From: Trichomonas vaginalis G3
Taxonomy: Eukaryota > Parabasalia > Trichomonadida > Trichomonadidae
Assembly (NCBI RefSeq): GCF_026262505.1
Contig: NC_067207.1
Coordinates: forward strand, 8,524,082 to 8,588,081
Direction of reading: 5' to 3'
DNA length: 64,000 bases
In this document: positions 10,078 to 20,082 of the stretch, one piece after another
Layout of the letters: the number at the start of each line of letters is the position of its first letter
Position numbering within the stretch: the first letter of the stretch is position 1
Position numbers and translations under genes: made by a program
Notes under the pieces: generated by a model
The model's database searches: none
Told to the model about the DNA's origin: nothing
The model's input: only the letters and a program-made list of their open reading frames with translations

Positions 10078-11409
10078 ATGAGTGATATCAACTCTTTATT
10101 ATCAGGAGACATGGAAACTGATAATCCAAATCTAGCCCGTCCATGTATGTACCAATTTAGGAAATGGTCATCCATCTTTTTCGGAGCTTTCTCTTATATT
10201 TTCGTTTACTTCCATCGTTTCTCAACAGCAGTTCTTGCTGATGAGATGGCGAAAGACTTTAATGTTCCAAAAGACAAAATTGGTATATTAGCTTCAATGT
10301 ATTTTTGGCCATACGGTTTAATTCAGCCATTCATCGGATCTCTCGCAGATATTGTAGAACCTGGTTATATGATCGGCTGTGCTAATCTTATTTCTGCAAT
10401 TGGTACTTTAATTTGCTCATTTTCACCAAATCTTACAGTTTGCTGTGTAGGAAGATTATTAGTAGGTTTAGGATGCAGCTCTATCTTTGTTCCAACAAAT
10501 AAAATCGGCGCGAACTGGTTTTCTTCACGAGAATTTCGATTCTTCTCTGGTTGCATGATCGGAGTTGGCGGTGTTGGCTCTTTACTATCACAATATCCAT
10601 TATCATTACTCGGACATGCCATTGGTTGGCGCACATGCTTACGTGGCACTGCGATTTTAGGATTTATCCTTTCGATCATTGCTTTTCTACTTGTTAGAGG
10701 CCATCCAGCCAAGTTTGGATTCCGTGGTCATACACCCTTAATGCCAACACCTGGCTTTACCACCATCTTTGTACAACTTTTCCAAAACATTGGAAAAATG
10801 ATTAAAATCGGCAACTTCTGGCTCCTTGCTCTCTACATGTTCTTTGCACCTGGAGTCTTTATGGTCGTTTCCTCCCTTTGGGGCGTTCCATATCTCGAAA
10901 ATATCATTCATTTATCACATAATTCTGCAAGTTTCCTCCAAATGTCAATTTCTTGCTCTCTTATCATTGGATCTCCAACAATCCCAATCATAGCAGAGTT
11001 TACCGGCAGCAGAAAGTGGACGCTTTTCGGTGTTTGCGGAATGGCGGCCGCATGCTGCACTTACTTAGCCCTTTACGGACAAAATTCACCGGTTTGGGCT
11101 ATAGCTCTCCTTTACTTCCTCAGTGGCTACGGCGCAAGTGCAAACCAAGGCTGTGCACTCGCATTGTTCAAAGAATTTGCAGATGACAGTCTGGCTGCAA
11201 CACTTGTGGGTGGTGGAAATACTCCTCCATTCATTGGTGGTGCAATTCTCCAGATTCTCAGCTCTGCAATCATCGGAACATTCGACCACACGCAGACAAA
11301 CTATCCTGTTGAAGCTTATGCACTCGGATTATGGGGGCTTTCAGCTATCTGCTGTTTCCTCGCTATGTTCTTCGTTCTCTTCTTGAGAGAGCCGAAAATT
11401 CAAAAGTAA
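10078..11409 (+). CDS. Major facilitator superfamily transporter
   Basis: 443 residues from ATG 10078 (the frame also has an upstream TTG that is unlikely to be used). About 12 hydrophobic segments alternate with short loops, with a soluble break near residues 210-230. The first half has the MFS layout: FFGAFSYIFVYFHRFSTAVL as TM1, a GSLADIVEPGYMIG loop in the place of the loop 2-3 signature, and GRLLVGLGCSSIFVPTNKIG in TM4. The second half has PIIAEFTGSRKWTLFG in the TM8-9 loop. It most resembles the sugar-phosphate/organic anion and nitrate type MFS antiporters, but the substrate cannot be read from the sequence. It is expected in the plasma or an internal membrane. Length is normal for the family. 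Confidence 0.85.
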   Translation: MSDINSLLSGDMETDNPNLARPCMYQFRKWSSIFFGAFSYIFVYFHRFSTAVLADEMAKDFNVPKDKIGILASMYFWPYGLIQPFIGSLADIVEPGYMIGCANLISAIGTLICSFSPNLTVCCVGRLLVGLGCSSIFVPTNKIGANWFSSREFRFFSGCMIGVGGVGSLLSQYPLSLLGHAIGWRTCLRGTAILGFILSIIAFLLVRGHPAKFGFRGHTPLMPTPGFTTIFVQLFQNIGKMIKIGNFWLLALYMFFAPGVFMVVSSLWGVPYLENIIHLSHNSASFLQMSISCSLIIGSPTIPIIAEFTGSRKWTLFGVCGMAAACCTYLALYGQNSPVWAIALLYFLSGYGASANQGCALALFKEFADDSLAATLVGGGNTPPFIGGAILQILSSAIIGTFDHTQTNYPVEAYALGLWGLSAICCFLAMFFVLFLREPKIQK

Positions 11410-11594
11410 TCATGATAGTAATAAATGATATAATGCTTTCCATATAGTTTTTAAGTAAATATAGTTTCTTACTTTAAATTAATTTTGAAACAAAAGTTAT
11501 CCATACTATTTATCATAAAGAAAAAGTACCTTTAAAAGTCAAACATATCATCTAAATCAAGTATAATAGTAGGTTCATCATCGCGTGCGGTTTT

Positions 11595-14219
11595 TCAATT
11601 ATTATCTTTTTCTTCCTTATCAGCTCCAATAGAGATAAGATATTTAACAATTCCATGATGACCATTTTCTGATGCAATAATGAGTGAAGTCTCTCCATCA
11701 TTATTCTCCGCTTCTTTATCAGCTCCAATAGAGATAAGATATTTAACAATTTCAAGATGACCATTTTCTGATGCAATAATGAGTGAAGTCTCTCCATCAT
11801 TATTCTCCGCTTCTTTATCAGCTTCAATAGAAATAAGATATTTAACAACTTCAAGATGACCATTTTCTGATGCATAAATGAGTGAAGTCTCTCCATCATT
11901 ATCCTTCGCTTCTTTATCAGCTCCAATAGAGATAAGATATTTAACAACTTCAAGATGACCATTTTCTGATGCACATATGAGTGAAGTTCTTCCATTATTA
12001 TCTTTTGCTTCTTTATCAGCTCCAATAGAAATAAGATATTTAACAACTTCAAGATGACCATTTTCTGATGCAATAATGAGTGAAGTCTCTCCATCATTAT
12101 TCTCCGCTTCTTTATCAGCTCCAATAGAGATAAGATATTTAACAATTTCAAGATGACCATTTTCTGATGCACATATGAGTGAAGTTCTTCCATTATTATT
12201 CTCCGCTTCTTTATCAGCTCCAATAGAGATAAGATATTTAACAATTTCAAGATGACCATTTTCTGATGCAATAATGAGTGAAGTCTCTCCATCATTATTC
12301 TCCGCTTCTTTATCAGCTTCAATAGAAATAAGATATTTAACAACTTCAAGATGACCATTTTCTGATGCATAAATGAGTGAAGTCTCTCCATCATTATCCT
12401 TCGCTTCTTTATCAGCTCCAATAGAGATAAGATATTTAACAACTTCAAGATGACCATTTTCTGATGCATAAATGAGTGAAGTCTCTCCATCATTATTCTC
12501 CGCTTCTTTATCAGCTCCAATAGAGATAAGATATTTAACAATTTCAAGATGACCATTTTCTGATGCACATATGAGTGAAGTTCTTCCATTATTATCTTTT
12601 GCTTCTTTATCAGCTCCAATAGAAATAAGATATTTAACAACTTCAAGATGACCATTTTCTGATGCAATAATGAGTGAAGTCTCTCCATCATTATTCTCCG
12701 CTTCTTTATCAGCTTCAATAGAAATAAGATATTTAACAACTTCAAGATGACCATTTTCTGATGCATAAATGAGTGAAGTCTCTCCATCATTATCCTTCGC
12801 TTCTTTATCAGCTCCAATAGAGATAAGATATTTAACAATTTCAAGATGACCATTTTCTGATGCATAAATGAGTGAAGTTCTTCCAAATTTATTCTCCGCT
12901 TCCTTATCAACACCAATAGAGATAAGATATTTTACAACTTCAATTTTATTATATGCTGATGCACGAATCAATGGTGTTTCATCATATTTATTTTTTGTTT
13001 CTTTATCTGCTCCAATAGATATAAGATATTTTACAACTTCAAGTTGGCCATATTTTGATGACCAAGTGAGAGCTGTTTCGCCATAATTGTTTTTTGATTC
13101 TTTATCGACTCCAATAGAAATAAGATATTTAATAATATCAAGATGACCATTTTGCGATGCACAAATGAGTGGTGGATTTCCATTTTTATTATTATTTGCA
13201 TCTTTGTTACAGCCATTTTCAAGAAGAGATTTAACAACTATGAGATTACCATTTAAAGATGCTACATTTAAAATTGCATTTCCAAATTCATATTTATTTG
13301 CGCAGATTATTTCCTTAATTGCATTTGATATCATAGTTTGATTCCCATTTTTTGAAAGTTCATCAAGGATTTTGAAAACACCATCAACGTCATTTGAAAT
13401 CATGTATTCAGTGATTTTTGATAAATTATTATAACGGCCAAATGTTTGTTTTTGTAATCTTGATCGCATTAAAGATCCATGAAACGATTTAATGATATTG
13501 ATGTAATTATTTCCATCACTTAAATCAATGAGTTTATTTAAAATATTTTCGCTACATAACTCTAAATGAACGTATTCAATTAATGGATAGAAATCTTCAT
13601 TTTCTTCTGTGAGGGAAAAAACGAAATTTGCTAATGAATCCTCATTGTAGATACATAACTTTTCATTATTAATTATTCTTTGAAGTATGTCAAATCCCAT
13701 CTTTTTACATATCGATTTGAGACCATTTTGATCAATCTCGTAGAAATGAGAAGAAATAAAATCAATACATTTTGACAACTTATCATTTACTCCTTCGTCT
13801 TCTTCTGATGGAATATATGAATAAAACTCCAGCAATTGAAAACAATTATTTATATCTAGTTCCATTTTATCGATTACATTGGTTTTGTATAAATCAATTA
13901 GTTCTTCGATCTCAAGTTCAACCCCAATATGAAAAAGATCCTTCATAATGATATGATTGCATGTAACTTCTTTTTTCTGATATTGAAGTATTTCTCTTAA
14001 TACATTATATGTATCAGGAGATTCAATATTAACATTGATATCGATTTTTGAAATACTATGATCAGTTACATACTTTGTACAGAATTTTTGTGTAAATGCA
14101 ATTGCAAAATATTTGTTTAACGATATTTCTTCATTGTTTATTGCTAGTGTTACCTTTTCAGATGCTTGGCATTTATTAATTCTCTGAAGCATTCGATTAT
14201 TCAACTTCAATGATATCAT
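11595..14219 (-). CDS. Ankyrin-repeat protein with trichomonad-type N-terminal domain
   Basis: 874 residues from ATG 14219 (an in-frame TTG lies six bases upstream). Residues 1 to about 300 form a non-repetitive helical domain that starts like a BTB/POZ fold (ISLNKYFAIAFTQKFCTKYV...DTYNVLREILQYQKK), a layout common in Trichomonas ankyrin families. From about residue 305 there are about 17 ankyrin repeats of 33 residues with the consensus NGETSLIYASENGHLEVVKY followed by LISIGADKEA. The last 12 or 13 repeats are nearly identical at DNA level, showing recent expansion, while those nearest the N-terminal domain are diverged. The protein stops in the middle of a repeat without a C-terminal domain. 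The role is protein binding; the partner is unknown. It belongs to a very large lineage-specific family. Confidence 0.9.
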   Translation of the reverse strand: MISLKLNNRMLQRINKCQASEKVTLAINNEEISLNKYFAIAFTQKFCTKYVTDHSISKIDINVNIESPDTYNVLREILQYQKKEVTCNHIIMKDLFHIGVELEIEELIDLYKTNVIDKMELDINNCFQLLEFYSYIPSEEDEGVNDKLSKCIDFISSHFYEIDQNGLKSICKKMGFDILQRIINNEKLCIYNEDSLANFVFSLTEENEDFYPLIEYVHLELCSENILNKLIDLSDGNNYINIIKSFHGSLMRSRLQKQTFGRYNNLSKITEYMISNDVDGVFKILDELSKNGNQTMISNAIKEIICANKYEFGNAILNVASLNGNLIVVKSLLENGCNKDANNNKNGNPPLICASQNGHLDIIKYLISIGVDKESKNNYGETALTWSSKYGQLEVVKYLISIGADKETKNKYDETPLIRASAYNKIEVVKYLISIGVDKEAENKFGRTSLIYASENGHLEIVKYLISIGADKEAKDNDGETSLIYASENGHLEVVKYLISIEADKEAENNDGETSLIIASENGHLEVVKYLISIGADKEAKDNNGRTSLICASENGHLEIVKYLISIGADKEAENNDGETSLIYASENGHLEVVKYLISIGADKEAKDNDGETSLIYASENGHLEVVKYLISIEADKEAENNDGETSLIIASENGHLEIVKYLISIGADKEAENNNGRTSLICASENGHLEIVKYLISIGADKEAENNDGETSLIIASENGHLEVVKYLISIGADKEAKDNNGRTSLICASENGHLEVVKYLISIGADKEAKDNDGETSLIYASENGHLEVVKYLISIEADKEAENNDGETSLIIASENGHLEIVKYLISIGADKEAENNDGETSLIIASENGHHGIVKYLISIGADKEEKDNN
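11637..12930. repeat. 99-bp tandem repeats coding ankyrin units
   Basis: About 13 head-to-tail copies of a 99-bp unit (33 codons) with only a few variable sites: synonymous and D/E-N-K changes, and Y/I/C before ASENGH. Several units recur in the same mixed order, as if blocks of more than one unit were duplicated. Because the unit is a multiple of three, other frames of the minus strand also stay open across the array. Confidence 0.9.
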
Positions 14220-14688
14220 TTCCAATATAAAAAAATGCAGGTAAATTTAAAAATAAAAAATACATCGAAAAATTCTCTATCCAACCAAAGTGTTGTTGAA
14301 CTTCTGGGAACAAAATTGGTCTGAAAAATCTGGACTTAGTTCCATGTAACTCAAAAAATGCCAAAAAAAATCACACATGGAGAATATATGTAATTTCACA
14401 TTTAAATATTTAACAACTACTTACATATAACCAGGCTGATCATAATAAACACATTGGAATTTCGAAAATTACTATTTCTTAAGGCCATGAAAATACTTCT
14501 TTATTTTATGAAAAACATAGAATCATATGTTTTGTCAGATAAATTATAATTGATCGGATATGGTTTTGTTCGGAAATTATTAAGATTTTCAGTAAAATGA
14601 AATTGATTTTTAAAAAAATAAACTCAGAAGAAATTTGATTGAATTGTATTTTAAAAAAGGTAATTTCTAATAATGTATGTAAGCAAAT
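14220..14688. other. Intergenic spacer
   Basis: AT-rich spacer between the ankyrin gene's 5' end and the uL5 gene's 3' end. No gene, repeat or RNA feature is recognised. Confidence 0.5.
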
Positions 14689-15198
14689 TTACTTAAGAAG
14701 TGTGCCATTGAACTTCTGGACGAACCACTCCTTAGCTTCCTCGCGCTTTACACGCTGGTTTGGACCAATGCGGGACTGGCAGTGCTTACGACGGGAAATA
14801 CGGTTGCCTGGGCGCTCAAGAACAACATAAAGATCCATACCGTGGATACCGATATCACGATCGTACTTAAGGCCAAGATCAATGTGCTCCTTGATACCGA
14901 AGCCGAAGTTGCCTTCAATTGAGAAGCAGCGGCCGGAAATTTCATAATCGTGGACTTGGAGAGCGCGGTTAAGGATTTCGAGGGCCTTTGGACCACGGAT
15001 TGTAGCGTAGGCAGCGATCTTATCATTACGACGGATGCCGAACTTTGGAATTGTACGATGAGAACGGGCGAGCATAGCCTGCTGCTTTGTAAGCTGTTCA
15101 ATAACGCGGGAAGCACGTGTAACCTGGTCACCGACAGCACCTGGGTTGATGTTGATGCAAAGCTTTGCAACACGGATCTCGTTGAGCTTGTTAGACAT
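14689..15198 (-). CDS. RPL11: 60S ribosomal protein uL5 (RPL11)
   Basis: 169 residues from ATG 15198 (MSNKLNEIRVAKLCININPG), the usual eukaryotic uL5 start; the frame upstream reaches only a TTG. Family hallmarks are VTRASRVIEQLTKQQAMLAR, a variant of the SGDKLTRAAKVLEQLTGQ-P block, then IPKFGIRRNDKIAAYATIRG, NFGFGIKEHIDLGLKYD and GIHGMDLYVVLERPGNRISR. It binds 5S rRNA in the central protuberance of the large subunit. The codons are markedly richer in C and G at third positions than those of the neighbours, as expected for a highly expressed gene. The start is preceded by M5-like and M3-like promoter boxes (separate entry). Confidence 0.97.
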   Translation of the reverse strand: MSNKLNEIRVAKLCININPGAVGDQVTRASRVIEQLTKQQAMLARSHRTIPKFGIRRNDKIAAYATIRGPKALEILNRALQVHDYEISGRCFSIEGNFGFGIKEHIDLGLKYDRDIGIHGMDLYVVLERPGNRISRRKHCQSRIGPNQRVKREEAKEWFVQKFNGTLLK

Positions 15199-15223
15199 CG
15201 AAAGGCCAACCAAAGAAACCGTC
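15199..15223 (-). promoter_or_regulatory. M5 and M3-like core promoter of uL5
   Basis: Reading the minus strand, CCTTT (15205-15201) lies three bases before the ATG, and GACGGTTT (15223-15216) lies about ten bases further up. CCTTT is the M5 initiator of Trichomonas vaginalis. GACGGTTT fits the Myb-type M3 consensus (A/G/T)(A/G)C(G/C)G(T/C)T(T/A/G). Both elements are established in that species; their use here is inferred from position. Confidence 0.65.
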
Positions 15224-15667
15224 AAAACCGAAAATATGCATGAATCAAATATGCTGATTTAAAAATGAATTTATTATTTTTAGAAATAGTATTGTAAAAA
15301 AAATTAAACAAAGCTTCTAAAAAATCTTACATCAAATTTAGAATGTGATCTTCTCTTCCCAATCTACAGCAAATTTATCTTCATTGTAGGATTAAATTGA
15401 GGCAAACATTAAATTTGTTTGTATTTTACCCAAATAAAAGAACATAGAAAGAATATCATGATATTATGCCATCTGCTATTCATGTTCAATAGAAAAAATA
15501 TGTATTGAGTGATATGGTAATTATGTTTCTCTCAAAATGTTGTTTTGAGCTATGAACAATGAAAGATTCAATTCTTCATGAGTAAATTTCCTTCATTATT
15601 TCTTAAAAAGACATAAACATTAATCTATAACCTTAAACAAACAATTTATAAACCAAAACAAAAAAAA
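15224..15667. other. Intergenic spacer
   Basis: AT-rich spacer upstream of uL5 and downstream of the glycosyltransferase gene. No coding frame or repeat is recognised. Confidence 0.5.
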
Positions 15668-16975
15668 TTATGGTATTATATCTTCTTCATTTGTCCATCC
15701 TAGACCTTTAGTGTAATCTCCATTCATCCTCTTGTGGAACATTATAGAATAGTTGAAAGATGGGAACAAATTCTTCATGTAAGGATATTTATGGTGTTCC
15801 ATCGCATAAAATATCTTTTCTGTCATTGCAACAGTCTCAGGAATATGACATGGTCCACGACCATCATGGTGGTTTACATTAATATGTGTAATTCCGCCGG
15901 AATACATATGAATTAGTCCGAAAAGAACCAAGTTAGGAAAATCTATCAGATGGCCAAACAATATAACTATTCCTGCGTGTTTATCCATAAACATGCAGTT
16001 GTAAAGTAGAGATCCGCCACTTCCAATTACAAATTTACATTCTGCGAATTGTTTTGCGTTGGCTGTAAGAGTATTTTGAAGGAACATCTCTGTGAACTCA
16101 ATATTCGGGAATTTCTTTGATAAATTGGAAATTAATTCATTAATATTTGTGAAATATCTTCTTTCATTTGGTCTTCTGTTAATAACTCTGTATTTTGTAG
16201 GCGTTATAACTGATAAATTCATATATTTTCTGTAGCGTTTATGTAAATTTGGTAATCCAAACGCGAATAATTCATGTGCGCGTTCTTTTGGATGATTATA
16301 ATAAAGTTTTCCTACCTGATAATATTTCTGGTATTCTAAAACTGGTGTCATATGCCCCAATCCCAAAGCAATCAAGTGTGTTTGCATCAAAGGCTGTTCC
16401 CAGTTATGGATAACATAGTAAGTAGAATTGAGAACTGATTCTGGATATGTAACAAGCATAACAAGTAAGTCATGAATTGCGTGTCCATAGGTATTCCAAT
16501 ATTTTCTTGCAATTACAGCATTTGGAAGTTCTCCCATGACAGTAATTTGAAATTTTGGCTTATTTGGTGAATAATCGTATTGTAAAGAAATTCCTTTTTC
16601 TGTAACAACTCCATTTGAATTAGCGTAACAATTTTCAAAAGTAAATGACTTTCCTCTTGCTCTAAATATATTTTCCATTGGTACTGGAACTGCTTCCCTT
16701 TTTTCTGGTCTGTCAGTCCAATAATACGAATCTGTCATGTTTACCCATTCTTCGTTCTTCCAAAGAAACTCTGTGAAATTTTCATCGTTTATAGACTCTA
16801 TCCATTCTGATTCTACGTTGACTTTCCTTTCCACAGATATTTTTGAATTAATTAATTGGTAAACCGGAATACAAAATTGACCAATCATTGTTAGGTATGT
16901 TAGTAGTATAACCGATGGTAGTAGTCTGCTGTAAACTCGAAAGGCGCGTGAATTTGAAGCAACCTTTCGATACAT
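15668..16975 (-). CDS. Type II membrane glycosyltransferase, GT61-like (DUF563)
   Basis: 435 residues from ATG 16975. A short basic N-terminus is followed by one membrane segment (about residues 20-40, LLPSVILLTYLTMIGQFCIP), giving a type II Golgi/ER topology. The lumenal part has the GT61 layout: NAVIARKYWNTYGHAIHDLL (the YHNxxHxxxD-like block), NRRPNERRYFTNINELI (the RxxxR-xxxNxxE/D block) and CKFVIGSGGSLLYNCMFM (the GxHGAxLxN-like block, here GSGGSLLYN). GT61 enzymes transfer xylose or GlcNAc to glycans or proteins; the donor and acceptor cannot be told. Length is normal. The promoter carries the AAAAGTGTCA motif three bases before the ATG. Confidence 0.75.
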   Translation of the reverse strand: MYRKVASNSRAFRVYSRLLPSVILLTYLTMIGQFCIPVYQLINSKISVERKVNVESEWIESINDENFTEFLWKNEEWVNMTDSYYWTDRPEKREAVPVPMENIFRARGKSFTFENCYANSNGVVTEKGISLQYDYSPNKPKFQITVMGELPNAVIARKYWNTYGHAIHDLLVMLVTYPESVLNSTYYVIHNWEQPLMQTHLIALGLGHMTPVLEYQKYYQVGKLYYNHPKERAHELFAFGLPNLHKRYRKYMNLSVITPTKYRVINRRPNERRYFTNINELISNLSKKFPNIEFTEMFLQNTLTANAKQFAECKFVIGSGGSLLYNCMFMDKHAGIVILFGHLIDFPNLVLFGLIHMYSGGITHINVNHHDGRGPCHIPETVAMTEKIFYAMEHHKYPYMKNLFPSFNYSIMFHKRMNGDYTKGLGWTNEEDIIP

Positions 16976-16977
16976 TT

Positions 16978-16987
16978 TGACACTTTT
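16978..16987 (-). promoter_or_regulatory. AAAAGTGTCA start-proximal motif (GT61 gene)
   Basis: On the minus strand the sequence AAAAGTGTCAAAATG ends in the start codon. The same ten-base motif, with A or T at position 8, lies before the Nfu and TPR genes and, inverted, before the Rab-like gene. Confidence 0.45.
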
Positions 16988-17655
16988 CGAATTTCATTTT
17001 TTCTTTGATTTTCCTCTCCTTACAATGATATTGAAAGAGCATTGAAGAACTAAATATTTAAGTTATAATGCTGAAGTGTTAGCAAATCATGATAAAACCT
17101 AGATGTCTAAAGTTAGATTAATAAAATCTTTTTTATTTCGTTATTGAGTTTAAATTTTTTTTAATATTTTAAACTTTGGCTGCATCATCCTTTGATGCAC
17201 CTTCATGTACTTGGTCATCATCAAAGTTAATACCTATCCTTTTCTATCTATTTATATCCATTATTCAATATATAAACAAGTAGATATTGAAGCATTAAAT
17301 GATCCAGAAAATTATATGGCAATATATATGTTCAACTGCATTACTAAAGTTCTCTATGGATGAACATTAATTGTTGAAACAAGTTTAGCTTCGATGATGG
17401 TTTGAGTTGATACACTTCTTTTTCTTGTCAAGATCTTTTAAACTTTACATATCATTTTTGACGCTTTACATCTAACCCAGAGTTCGAAAATTATTTGGTC
17501 GAGTCCCCAAATGTTCCCCAAGCGACATCCTTATGTCATGCTGCTCAAAACATTACAATATAAATCTAAGGTCATAAATATTCCTTTTAAAAATTATGAA
17601 TTTTTATCTATTTTTTTTCTTTTTTGAAAACAACAAAAAATAATAAGAATCTTTA
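16988..17655. other. Spacer with possible remnants of host genes
   Basis: Most of the 670 bp is AT-rich and empty. On the minus strand about 17230-17170 reads as a C-terminus-like peptide (INFDDDQVHEGASKDDAAKV then stop). On the plus strand about 17278-17369 reads VDIEALNDPENYMAIYMFNC and then a stop. Neither has a start or a recognisable family. They may be relics of decayed genes or chance open stretches. Confidence 0.25.
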
Positions 17656-20082
17656 TTAGAATTTGATCAAAGCATCAGAAGGTCCTGACTTAATCTCGCA
17701 ACCGCTTATCTGTGACAACTTCCTTATCAAGTGGTCGTCGTCGAAGTATCTCCTGTGTCTTCTCACGACTTCTCCAATGAGTTTTGCGTAAGGACCAAGA
17801 GATTCAGACTTAACGATTGTGAAAATGTTCTTCAGAACTTTGAGAGATCTTGGATTTGCATTACTTTGAAGAGCAACTAAATTGATCAAATCCAAGTCAA
17901 CGACAATATCGCTGTGTAACTCTGAGAAGATGAACTTCTCAAGAACCATGCAAGACACGAATGGATGAGCTTTAATTGTCTTTGCACAAATTTCAAGCGG
18001 CTCTTTCATGAGACTGACTTTTGCCCTGAAATTCTTGTGTAAAAGGAGGCTGTGGTACACATAAAGTAAATAGAGGCTGACTGTGTCCGGGAGATTGAAT
18101 GGGAGGCAGTTTCTGATGACATGTTCTGCGATATCCTCGTATTCGCATAAATCAGCGCATAATGCAATCGCATCTACATTTGTGCTGTGACTTAGCTTCG
18201 AAATGAGAGCGACTTGTCTGAAAGCCTTTGCATGCAAGTCAATTCCTCTAAGACATTCAACAGTTGCTGATACAACTGAAGGATTATCTGATGAAAGAAG
18301 AGAAACAATGAATGTGTAACCTCTCCTTGCGAGGAATTGCTCGAAATCAACAATGGCTGGGAGATGGCGAATGAATCCTGCTTGAATATCAGCTGTAAGT
18401 GAAGGGAATAAAGTCATGATAACTGGCATAAGCTCGGAATCGTGATCTGTCGATTCCCTGGTGACTTCTCTGAGGTATTCAAGCATCTGAGTCACGTTGT
18501 TTGCATCGTAAGCGTTGACCAAACTTTGAGATAATCTGTCCTTTGGAGCCATCTTAGAGAATTCCTCTTCATCTGTTCCTATGAAGTGGAACTCTGGCTG
18601 TGCAAGTGCTTGAGAAACTTGAGCAAACGTTGGTCGATCTGATGGAACTTCTGCCCAGCAGCGCTGAATCAATTCTACGACACGTGGCGGTCCGCAGCCA
18701 ACAACTGATGGTCTGAGGCCGTCTTCGATGATGGCCATGACCATTTGATCTTGTGACATTCCGGCATAAGGCTCTTTGAGAGTCAGCATCTCCCAAAGCA
18801 TGACACCGAACGAGTAAACATCGACTTTTTCATCGTAGAATGGTGATGATCGAAGGATTTCTGGGGCCATCCACTGGGCTGTCCCAACAAATCCGGTTCT
18901 TGTAGCACCTGTCTTGAATCCAACGAGGCCAAAGTCACATACGCGTGGCATATCCTCGTCATCGAGTAAGATATTCGCTGATTTGAGGTCTCTGTGGATA
19001 ATTCTTGCTGCATGGAGGTTTTCCATGGCCTGAGAGACTTTTAGAGCAATCAGAGAACGCTTTGTAGCTGAGAGTAGTTTAAGGCGATCGAATAATGAGC
19101 ATTTGAGAAGTTCTGTGATGATACAAAATGGAGGAGTAAGAGTTACACCGATTAAACGAAGAATATTAGGATGGTTGAGTGTAGCCATTGTCCAAACTTC
19201 ACGTTTGAATGTTTCTAGTTGTCTTCCACCCAAAACTTTTGTATTCAAAACTTTAATTGCGACTTTCTTGAATGTTCCTGTGAGTTGACCTATGTGGACA
19301 GATCCAAATGTTCCTGAGCCAATGACTTGACCAATTTCAAATTGATCATGAGTCATAACCAAATTTAATTTGGAAGGCAAGAAAGGAGGCACGCAGACCA
19401 ATGGAGGACCATCTTGGAGACCCTCGATTGGTCCAATTGATCTAAGACGGTCTGTAATAAGAGACATAACTTGTTGAATTTGTGGAGTTTGTGGTTGGTT
19501 TTCTAAGTGATTGTGGTATTCCATCAGCGATCCCTTCAACTGTAGAAGGTCAACTTTATTTTCAGCTGCGTATTGATCGTCTGGAAGTACAAACGGAGTT
19601 GGTGGAGTAATATTAAATGCAGCCAACACTTCTGCAACGTCTTCTCTGATTCTTTTGATGGAGTCTCTCATTGTACCTGACGACCACGATATCGCAGGTT
19701 GGCTCCAATGAGTAGCTGAACAATAATATACAACTTGGCGCGCTTTGTTCATAGCATCGATGAAATTTCTGCACATTGCGCTTAGATCTGTGCCCTCAGT
19801 TGGATTTGGCTTAAAATCTTTCATGAGTGCTCTCAAATCATCGAACAGTGAGAATAATTTTGATCTATGAACAGTAATTGTAGGTTGTAATTTTAATAAT
19901 TCTGATACAGTAGTACGAAGCTCTGCAACCCAAGGAAGCTCTGGCTCAGTTTCGTGAGCTGGCTCATCAGGTTCTACATTAAAAACAATCAAATCATCCT
20001 TGCCCATAAAATTTTCCCTATCGTCTTTTTTACTAAATTTTATTTGAGTTCGATGAGAGTTTTCTGGAAATTGGTTTTTCAT
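17656..20082 (-). CDS. TKL-family protein kinase with ARM-like C-terminal region
   Basis: 808 residues from ATG 20082. Residues 1-240 form a helical N-terminal region. The kinase domain spans about 248-505: glycine loop IGSGTFGSVHIG (about 255), VAIKVLN with the ATP lysine, HRDLKSANILL (about 364, catalytic Asp), DFGLVGFKTGATRTGFVGT (about 384), APEIL, and DVYSFGVMLWEMLT. All catalytic residues are present. HRDLKSANILL and the DVYSFGVMLWE pattern place it among tyrosine-kinase-like Ser/Thr kinases, expanded in trichomonads. Residues 520-808 are helical repeats of ARM/HEAT type, probably for targeting. Substrates are unknown. A second in-frame ATG (MGKDDLIVFN, residue 26) is a possible alternative start. 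Confidence 0.9.
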   Translation of the reverse strand: MKNQFPENSHRTQIKFSKKDDRENFMGKDDLIVFNVEPDEPAHETEPELPWVAELRTTVSELLKLQPTITVHRSKLFSLFDDLRALMKDFKPNPTEGTDLSAMCRNFIDAMNKARQVVYYCSATHWSQPAISWSSGTMRDSIKRIREDVAEVLAAFNITPPTPFVLPDDQYAAENKVDLLQLKGSLMEYHNHLENQPQTPQIQQVMSLITDRLRSIGPIEGLQDGPPLVCVPPFLPSKLNLVMTHDQFEIGQVIGSGTFGSVHIGQLTGTFKKVAIKVLNTKVLGGRQLETFKREVWTMATLNHPNILRLIGVTLTPPFCIITELLKCSLFDRLKLLSATKRSLIALKVSQAMENLHAARIIHRDLKSANILLDDEDMPRVCDFGLVGFKTGATRTGFVGTAQWMAPEILRSSPFYDEKVDVYSFGVMLWEMLTLKEPYAGMSQDQMVMAIIEDGLRPSVVGCGPPRVVELIQRCWAEVPSDRPTFAQVSQALAQPEFHFIGTDEEEFSKMAPKDRLSQSLVNAYDANNVTQMLEYLREVTRESTDHDSELMPVIMTLFPSLTADIQAGFIRHLPAIVDFEQFLARRGYTFIVSLLSSDNPSVVSATVECLRGIDLHAKAFRQVALISKLSHSTNVDAIALCADLCEYEDIAEHVIRNCLPFNLPDTVSLYLLYVYHSLLLHKNFRAKVSLMKEPLEICAKTIKAHPFVSCMVLEKFIFSELHSDIVVDLDLINLVALQSNANPRSLKVLKNIFTIVKSESLGPYAKLIGEVVRRHRRYFDDDHLIRKLSQISGCEIKSGPSDALIKF

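Noticed and set aside
11552-12916. 454-codon minus-strand frame overlapping the ankyrin gene
   Set aside because: It is the shifted reading of the 99-bp ankyrin repeats, open only because the unit is a multiple of three; the translation is low-complexity.
14748-15209. 153-codon antiphase frame over uL5
   Set aside because: Shadow of the GC-rich uL5 gene in another minus-strand frame.
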